DNA of 64,000 bases from Prochilodus magdalenae (Eukaryota; Chordata; Actinopteri; Characiformes; Prochilodontidae): the NCBI GenBank assembly GCA_024036415.1, contig JAMWET010003875.1:130001-194000 (forward strand), given 5' to 3'. A program made the position numbers and the translations under genes. This document shows positions 58,501 through 64,000 of the stretch, piece by piece. Numbering within the stretch: the stretch's first letter is position 1; each line of letters opens with the position of its first letter. The notes beneath the pieces were generated by a model. The model was given only the letters and a program-made list of their open reading frames with translations. It made no database searches and was not told the DNA's origin.

Positions 58501-61500
58501 CAGGTAGGAGTAGTTTAGTACCTAAAGGCTGCTTGGTCTTTACCGCACACACCACACACTTTAACTGACTAGTTCCTAATGACCTGAGAGATCCGCTCGA
58601 CCCACATCGCTGCAGTGTATCAGATAAATATAAAGGTTCTACACTATTCAGACATTTATAGAACAGTAATAGAACTTTAAAGCCTGTTCTGGAACATGCT
58701 GGAACCCAGCTTAAGGGAACAACTGAATCAACTGAAGCTGTTTGACTGTGTATTTCAGGCGTCCAGTTAGGAGACCACTACAGTGATCAATCAGTTTCTC
58801 CAGGTCCGGTTTATTTAGATCACTGTGATCTTGTTGATCTTGTTGATCTTGTTGATGTTCTTAAGCTGATAGGATTCGGATCTGGTAACTGCTTTGACAT
58901 GAACCGTAAAACTGAGATCAGAATCCATTAGAACCCCAAGCTTATTTCTCTAGGTGTTGGGGTTCTCGAGTCCAGACAGGCAGAGGGCTTGGGCCCATCA
59001 ATGCTGGTTCTGATTAAATAATCTCCACTTATCTTATTCAGTTTCAGAACGTTCTGTCCCGCCCAGGTCGGGACGGAGTCAGTATAGTTAGTACAGTAAT
59101 CATGACTGAAGGGAAGTGTACTTAGTAAACCTAAATACTTCAGCGTATTTAATTTTAGCACGTCTCCATGGTGATTTGAGAAGGGTTAAATGACTGACTG
59201 AGCTACTGTCTGCAGGAAGTGGAGACTGGAGCCGATTTATCTGGTGAGCCCATATGTGCTACACCAATCAACACCTTCCGTTTCGCCAACACTTAGTCAT
59301 CAAACAGGCCTCACAGAAAACTCACCTGTGCAGACCGTGTGATGTTAACTCAAGTTCCAAATCTTACTGCTGGACTTCATTCAGGAGCCACTAGTCCACA
59401 CTCAAAGCTACCTGTGTACTATTGGGCTAGAACGATTGTACAGTTCCATACAGTCCATGGGGCCGATCTCAGAACCACTGCCTTGTGTATCCTGACTGAG
59501 GGTAAAGTGGAAGAAAGCGGGAAGCTGCACCACTGCACTACTAAAGCCTACAGATTAGGGAGGGATCAGCTCCATTGTAGCCAACATGTGTAAGTGACAC
59601 AATGCTTTAGCACACAGCTACTCTCAGAACCTTGGTCCAGAGCATGTTCCCATTCAGATACACCATGTATATAAACTTATACAGTGCTGTACGAAGCCAG
59701 AGACCCTCAGCCTGCCCCCCCCCCCTTCAATTATTATATTTCCACCCAAAAAAGCCAAAACAGACTCAAATTAATCCAGATCAACTATCGACCAACAACC
59801 ACCACTGGATGGTGAGAAGAAGCAGAAAGGACAGACCCACTTCTCAGACTCAGGTTTGGAGGCGTGTCTCTTTGAGGACCTGAAAGTGAGTCTCCTGAAA
59901 TGAATGGAGGCTGGAAGTAAGTAATGTATCCTCCTTCCCAACCGCACAGCACACCACCCAACCCACACTTCCTTCTGTGCGCAGCTGATCTGCTGATGAT
60001 GGGTGTGTATTCATTGGGCTTGAACGACTTCAGGCGGTTTAATGTTGACAGTCATGTGACGAACAGTCAAGCTGACGTCGACTAATCGAGAAGAGAACTG
60101 TGCAACAACTGACTTTAAAAGTCCGGGATTGCATTGCTAAACCTCAGGGAACCAGGGTTACAGACCATGGAATTTCACAGCTTGTCTCCCCCTTAGAGGT
60201 CTGGGGAAGGTCTGGAAAGGATTGTGGGTCAGTAGAGCACGAGATGCCCTTTCCAGTTTTTCCTGGATCGCATTGCTGGTGTTCATGAAACCAGAGAAAC
60301 GGCCCTGGAAACATCAGGCTCCCCACCGGTTGTCTTCCCTGAGGTGCCCATGTCAGGAGTGTCAATCATGTGGTCACCAACTACTCACTTTAATTGACAC
60401 CAACAAGCAGTGAAGTCGACACATCCACTAGTCTGTGTAGTGCCCCGCCTACCATATATACTCTGACAGATAAGATGGCCAAAGGTTTGTGGACACAGCT
60501 GCACCCTTTACAGCCATATACATAGGATCAAGCAGATGGCCATGTGGTCTCCACAGACAAACACTGGCAGTAGACAAACAGTTATCAGGATGGACGTAAT
60601 GCTGTTCAGACGAGTGTATAAGTAAATAAAGTACGTTTACACCAACTATAGAGCTCATTACACACAGGTGGTAGTTTCTCAAATTGGCCCATTACAGCTC
60701 CGAGCCAGAAGGGTCAAAGTGGTAGCTTATGTCTTCCTCTTGCTCCTTCTTAAAAAGGTCCATCCAGGACCAGGACTGGGCACCCCGGGACAGTGGCATC
60801 CAAATCACATGTGTTTGACCATAACACATATAGGCTCCGTGTGGACATCGCACCTGGTCCAATACCAACGGGTGTATAAAAGCAAGCAGGTGCAGCCGGG
60901 CTGACTGAGGAGCTCAGCGACTTTAAACACAGACCTGTAGCAGGATGGTACCTTCACCCACAGGTCCATGGAATCTCTGACCTGCTAGAGCTGCCCTGGA
61001 CAACTGTAAGTGCTAGTACTGTGAAATGGAAACACTCAGGAGTAACAACAGGACTGTTCAACTTCCTGAACTGGGCCTTTATGGCTGAGCAGCTGCACAC
61101 AAGCCTAAAACCGCTATACTCAATGCTGGGTGTCGCCTGGAGTGGTGTAGAGCTCCACCTCTGGGTTCCCTGAAGCAGGGGGAATGTGTCTGAAACAGTA
61201 AGGCCGCCTGCACACTGCTGCTGTTTCTCATGACTCATTTGAAGATCAGCCCCTTAGAAGCACCTGCCCTTACCAATACGGGCACGCCACTGTTACCCCA
61301 AAGTGTCCTGTAAACTCAAGAACTTACCCACTGGAGTGTCTTCAGCAATGCTGAACAGTGCCATGTTCCCACTGGTGCTGCTGGGACCATTGTCATAGAA
61401 GTAAGGAGCAAAATCCGAATGTCCTGGAAAAACATAGGGATTAAAATCAGGACCACATGCGGTTAAACTGCCATATCACCACGGTCAGAACAAAACCTCA

Positions 61501-62604
61501 CTGGACAAAAAAACAGTAGGTGGTAGTAACTTCAGACTCCTGCAGGTGGCGCTGCACGGGGATGACGGGGCTATAAACCCCTGTGGGGTGTGAGTGACGG
61601 ATCCATAGAGTGTGCTACAGGCAGGAACCATGATGTGTAGTACATGGCTCCAGTCCAGATCCCAGCTGGTAAAAGGAGGGACTGGTGGCAAAGCATAGTG
61701 TGGAAGGAAGTGTGAATCTGCACACAGCGTGGTAGGTACGAGTGGATACAATCCCAGCCCCCCCAGGGGACTGGTTTTCTAGGTCAGGTTAGTGGAACCA
61801 CCTGGGCGTTCTCTGAATGTGAACACTGACGTGGCTACACCCAGAAACATGACTAGTACATGCCCAGTCCAGTCCCAGCTGGTACTGGTGCTGGTGGAGG
61901 TGTTACACACTGGTAGGTACGGGTCAGTGGACTGGTTTTCTGGTCAGGTTAGGAAGGGCGTGTTCTGGCTGGAGGCACAAGATCTTATTTCAATAGTGAC
62001 GATAGCAAAGTGTCCCAACACACTGAAGGAGGGCGCGGTATGGGGGGCTTTGGGTGGGGAGGTATGGAGGGGATAGCATTGGTACAATCAACCAGAGAAA
62101 TCCAAACCACTCCGAGCAAAGGTGAGAAGACCCCCAGATCACCCCGTACCTCCAACTGACAGATGGAAGCAGGCTAGAACCCCACCCCCCAACTTTAAAG
62201 CCCACATAGGCAAACACACAGCTGCTGCAGCAGGGGAGGTGTCACTCACAGGACAGGCAGAGCAAGCGGTGAAACATGCCGTCACTCTGGAGCACGCAGG
62301 GACGTCAGGTGTCTACAGGTGAACACAAGCCCACCCAGCACAATCTCCCTCACCCCCCAGCCCTCTACTGAGGAGTCCAGCTGAACACAATGGAGTGCTG
62401 TGGTTAATCAGGCACCGGGATTTCACTGAGCACTTAAAGGATTAGCAGGGCAGTAACAGCCCCGGTGCAGTGGACAGCCACCTCGCCTCACCTCCCCACC
62501 CCACTCCTCCCAAAAGCTCTAAGAGAACTGAAGGCGAACTCACCGAGGCAGCTGTGGAGCAGCAGAAGGAGCAGAGACAGCCGGAGCGAGCGTGGACTCC
62601 TCAT
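39853..62604 (-). CDS. cdhr1a: Cadherin-related family member 1 (photoreceptor cadherin), 17 exons
   Basis: Exons in coding order: 62604-62544, 61423-61328, 58018-57873, 57779-57729, 56513-56424, 56265-56179, 55358-55242, 53599-53456, 53050-52972, 51705-51605, 51490-51287, 50702-50550, 50471-50307, 49342-49275, 47030-46802, 45003-44749, 40449-39853. They total 2643 nt, or 880 codons plus TGA. A signal peptide ([19 protein letters not shown]) leads into [12 protein letters not shown], matching the conserved CDHR1 N terminus. Six cadherin repeats follow, with calcium motifs such as [25 protein letters not shown] and DAQDSPP. The membrane helix is at about 702-727. The cytoplasmic tail has a polybasic start (RRIIRRKRR) and a proline-rich stretch ([13 protein letters not shown]), and ends GYYY. 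CDHR1 sits at the base of photoreceptor outer segments and is needed for disc formation; its loss causes cone-rod dystrophy in humans (established). An alternative last exon lies at 43253-43453. Splice sites at exon 15 (GTTTGT), exon 5 (GTCGGT) and the exon 11 acceptor are weak. Confidence 0.94.
40792..41519 (-). mobile_element. Family A copy with both ends and TA flanks
   Basis: Flanked by TA on both sides. Left CACTCCTCATCAGGAGAACA and right (GTCTTTTGATGATGAGTG) are inverted repeats. It is 728 bp and carries the same broken transposase scraps as other copies. Confidence 0.9.
42433..42908 (+). mobile_element. Family B element, Tc1/mariner-derived, with terminal inverted repeats
   Basis: The ends are AAGTCACATTATTATGACCA and its inverse TGGTCATAATAATGTGACTT. 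The interior encodes [12 protein letters not shown]...[10 protein letters not shown]...IPVTTY, the C-terminal catalytic segment (third acidic residue) of a Tc1-type transposase. It is 476 bp, non-autonomous. Confidence 0.88.
42930..42935 (-). other. Candidate poly(A) signal ATTAAA for the alternative cdhr1a exon
   Basis: ATTAAA, the commonest variant signal, lies on the minus strand 318 nt past the stop of the alternative exon and just before a transposon. Confidence 0.35.
43253..43453 (-). CDS. cdhr1a: Alternative terminal exon of cdhr1a encoding a second membrane segment and short tail
   Basis: An in-phase exon follows a good acceptor (tttcag before position 43453) inside the last cdhr1a intron. 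It opens ATC AAA GGG and runs 66 codons to TAA. Spliced after exon 16 (ends 44749, phase 0) it would give a 748-residue protein. The residues include [20 protein letters not shown] then a VFISSILYW helix and a short basic tail ending KIIRRPKL. This parallels the main exon's NPLKAVG...[10 protein letters not shown]...RRIIRRKRR in layout: membrane helix, then basic IIRR. A minus-strand ATTAAA poly(A) variant is at 42930-42935. I recall, unverified, that mammalian CDHR1 also has an isoform with a different C terminus. It could instead be a decaying duplicate, but the frame is intact. Confidence 0.72.
   Translation of the reverse strand: MKGRVIAYFLGLRTRPLTVFGICLSIVTLAVLLTVFISSILYWTAVRRARVNPEASFRKIIRRPKL
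43562..44238 (-). mobile_element. Family A copy with both ends
   Basis: The left end CACCATCATCAGGAGAACAG is preceded by TA. The right end, TGCAGCTGTTCTTTTGACGG then TGAGTG, is its inverted partner. It is 677 bp and lies only about 110 bp 5' of the alternative cdhr1a exon. Confidence 0.9.
45295..45780 (+). mobile_element. Transposon relic in cdhr1a intron 15
   Basis: GCGGTGTAGTGGTGTGGGGA and GGGATCCATGCCATGACAGG...AACCCAGTATTGGTGTG resemble the 3' half of a fish transposon. Heavily mutated. Confidence 0.5.
47206..47365 (+). mobile_element. Family A fragment
   Basis: GGGCGGGTCTTATCTCTGTA...CATTACAGACCTCCAGCGAG...ACAGACCGTTACCACGACTG corresponds to one arm of family A. It sits 102 bp before a family B copy. 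Confidence 0.8.
47467..47973 (+). mobile_element. Family B element, second copy
   Basis: Ends AGCTGAGTCACATTATTATG and the inverse CATAATAATGTGACTCAGCT; 507 bp. The C-terminal transposase scrap is frameshifted relative to the copy at 42433. Confidence 0.88.
48683..49202. repeat. About 50-bp tandem repeat, 11 copies, in cdhr1a intron 14
   Basis: The unit contains CACTGGCCACTTTATCAGAA, ACACCTCCCTCGCA and two or three CTGCA steps (45/50 bp). The array ends about 70 bp from exon 14. Confidence 0.95.
49388..49560. repeat. Compound AT-rich microsatellite
   Basis: ATATCTATAT, CCATATCTCCAC and (TA)n runs in cdhr1a intron 13. Confidence 0.85.
49745..49811. repeat. 14-bp tandem repeat (CCAGCCTGGCCCAC)
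   Basis: About five copies. Confidence 0.85.
51935..52750 (+). mobile_element. Tc1-like transposon relic in cdhr1a intron 9
   Basis: ATCAGAAAGAGACTGGGCAA, GTGGTGGTGGTAGTGTCATG and GGTTATGCAGCAAGACGCTG follow Tc1 transposase order (the last corresponds to the QQDND-type motif). No intact frame. Confidence 0.6.
54110..54300. mobile_element. Interspersed repeat, inverted relative to 37980-38380
   Basis: CCATCTTGGTATTACTGTTT...GCGCCCCCTGGTGATGCCGC...GAATCCAGGGTTC; a related piece lies at about 55960-56100. Confidence 0.6.
54842..55165. repeat. About 55-bp tandem repeat in cdhr1a intron 7
   Basis: Five to six copies of GAGAACCTCCATAAGAGTAT, GAGGTGGAACCACTGAGAGG, AACCAGACTCTAAAG. Confidence 0.93.
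55592..55682. repeat. 10-bp tandem repeat (AACCAGACTA)
   Basis: About nine copies with AAG/AAC variants. Confidence 0.9.
56550..56790. repeat. About 20-bp tandem repeat in cdhr1a intron 4
   Basis: About eleven copies of CAGTGACCCTCAGTACCCCT with CC/GC variants, beginning 37 bp from exon 5. Confidence 0.93.
56791..57728. other. cdhr1a intron 4 remainder, nothing recognised
   Basis: AT-rich unique-looking sequence without exon or repeat. Confidence 0.4.
58019..60470. other. cdhr1a intron 2, mostly unassigned
   Basis: No exon needed by phase. A possible transposon scrap (GGAGGCGTGTCTCTTTGAGG) lies at about 59860-59920, similar to 21497-21530. Confidence 0.4.
60474..61180 (+). mobile_element. 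Tc1-like relic in cdhr1a intron 2
   Basis: Begins GATGGCCAAAGGTTTGTGGA then CAC, a terminal-repeat signature. It continues through GGAGTAACAACAGGACTGTT, TTATGGCTGAGCAGCTGCAC and CCTAAAACCGCTATACTCAA, the order of the teleost Tc1-like element also found at 9530. Confidence 0.65.
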
Positions 62605-62736
62605 CCTGCGGGCAGAGCGAGAGTGTGGAGGAGGCTCATGCGGAGAGCGAGATGAAGCAGGTGTCCTTCTGGAGACGTCTTCCAGCCGGGCTGAGCCGAG
62701 CTGAGCTGGAGAAGGGCGTCGCAGCTTCGCACACGC

Positions 62737-62742
62737 TAATCC
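62737..62742 (-). promoter_or_regulatory. CRX/OTX-type core (TAATCC) upstream of cdhr1a
   Basis: TAATCC on the plus strand lies 133 bp upstream of the cdhr1a start codon. CRX and OTX2 bind this core in photoreceptor genes. A six-base match alone is weak evidence; it gains weight from similar sites before lrit1a and lrit2. Confidence 0.35.
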
Positions 62743-64000
62743 AGTGACGTATCACCCTGCTCCTCCACCCTGGAGCTCCTCACGTCTGTCGAACCCAACA
62801 CTCACGCTCTCTCACTCACTCAGTGAGGTGATACAGCTCGTCACGCTGCACTGACGTACACGCACCTCCTCACAGAGGCAGCCTCGGAACTTCATTTCAG
62901 ACCTCTGGTGACTTAAGGTGACCTTGAAGTGGGAGATGGTAGCTCGCACCTGGTGGTGTACTGCTACATACTTAAGCACCGTGTGTCACTGTGCCCAGGG
63001 ACTCTTACAGGGGAGTTGTGTGCCCGCTCGGAGGGGGCACTTAACCCTAGTCTGCTGCATGGGGGCAGCTCTCCTAACGAGACGTAGTGGGGAGTTAGCT
63101 GGCTGATTATTACTCGGTTACTGAGCAGTAATTACAGTGAACTAGACCCTTACACCTACTACTCTCATTAAACTGTGGAACCTAAACGCATTCCCAGAAC
63201 GGTGCAGTACACACGGAGCACTTCCTGCTTCCTTGTGAAGTTCAACCACCTACATGTAGAAACCCACCTGCTTATTACTCTGTTATTAAGCAGTTATTAC
63301 AGTGAATAAGCTCTTTGCTTTGTAATACCTTTATTAAAGACCACTGAGCGCTCCTTTACTGAGTTCCTGATTTAAGGCAGGCCGTGGCCTCCAGTTGACC
63401 TTGCAGCTGTTATAATTCAGTTCAGTGAATTTTGTTGATACACCTGAGGAAGCTAAATCAAATATTGGTTCATACAGTAAGTTTGTTCCATATAAACGGA
63501 TTTTGTTTACTAACACTTGACAGCCCTGGTAACGGTGATGTTTGGGCTACACTGTAAAATAATTCACGTTTTAATTTTAATTTAGCATGACTGAATTAGT
63601 ATTAGAAGTTTCAGTCTTCAACTTGAGTTTTCAAATGATTTTCATGAAGTGGAAATTTGGAGGAGTGTAATGAACCTGCACTGTGAGTTCTTAGCTACAC
63701 CAGTTTGAAGTTCAGAGGACTCATTACCTTGTCTTGTCCCTTCTCAGTTATGAACTTATTTATGAATGTTTTGAGAGAGATTTTTACCTTCTATAATCCC
63801 ACACTGTTGTACTCCTCCTTGTTTCGCCTTTCCAGCTGGCCTAGCTTCCACTGTGTGCCCCTTCCTAATACACCCGGGTTAGCGACTGAGCCACTGTGCT
63901 GGCGGTTATGGTGTTTGGTTTGGATTGTAGAAACCCATCAACTCCCAATTCAATAAACTGTCAGCCCTCCTTCACTTCAGCTCCAGGTGGAGGCTGAGTA
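62743..64000. other. Upstream of cdhr1a, no further gene seen
   Basis: No exon, tandem array or transposon end recognised to the window edge. Confidence 0.4.

Overview
The window is vertebrate genomic DNA, almost certainly from a ray-finned (teleost) fish. The genes have many small phase-matched exons. The spacer and intron DNA is full of Tc1/mariner-type transposon relics, a tRNA-derived SINE of a type I know from fish, and fold-back elements. I cannot fix the order or species; the repeats feel otophysan (characiform/catfish-like), which is a weak inference.

Four complete protein-coding genes are present: rgra (minus strand, 6633-15085, 7 exons, 291 codons), lrit1a (plus, 22272-26199, 4 exons, 657 codons), lrit2 (plus, 31102-34801, 3 exons, 557 codons) and cdhr1a (minus, 39853-62604, 17 exons, 880 codons). 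cdhr1a also has a second, alternative terminal exon at 43253-43453. I placed exon borders by hand from GT/AG sites, reading-frame phase and remembered family sequence; every splice phase closes. The order and orientation match the mammalian RGR-LRIT1-LRIT2-CDHR1 block. The 'a' suffixes assume that this lrit2-bearing locus corresponds to the zebrafish 'a' paralogon.

All four products act in the retina. RGR is a retinal-binding opsin of pigment epithelium and Mueller glia. LRIT1 and LRIT2 are LRR-Ig-FN3 membrane proteins of photoreceptors and their synapses. CDHR1 is the photoreceptor outer-segment cadherin. rgra and lrit1a are divergent (head to head) across about 7.2 kb, lrit1a and lrit2 are in tandem, and lrit2 and cdhr1a converge. 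A CRX/OTX-type TAATCC core lies within about 175 bp upstream of the start codon of lrit1a, lrit2 and cdhr1a. rgra instead has an MITF-type TCACGTGA next to a TATA-like box.

The rest is repeats. At least ten distinct tandem arrays (units of 9, about 20, 21, 21, about 39, about 50, about 55, 60 and 66/75 bp, plus a degenerate GTTAGTA-rich tract) fill roughly 8-9 kb. Many units are multiples of three, so they create long but meaningless open frames. A Tc1/mariner-derived non-autonomous family ('family A' here) occurs at least eight times. A second family ('B') occurs twice, and other transposon relics are scattered through the introns. Two stretches look like assembly trouble or rapid rearrangement: a mosaic of transposon and 9-bp repeat at 9060-9530, and indel-rich copies within the 16.8-20.0 kb array.
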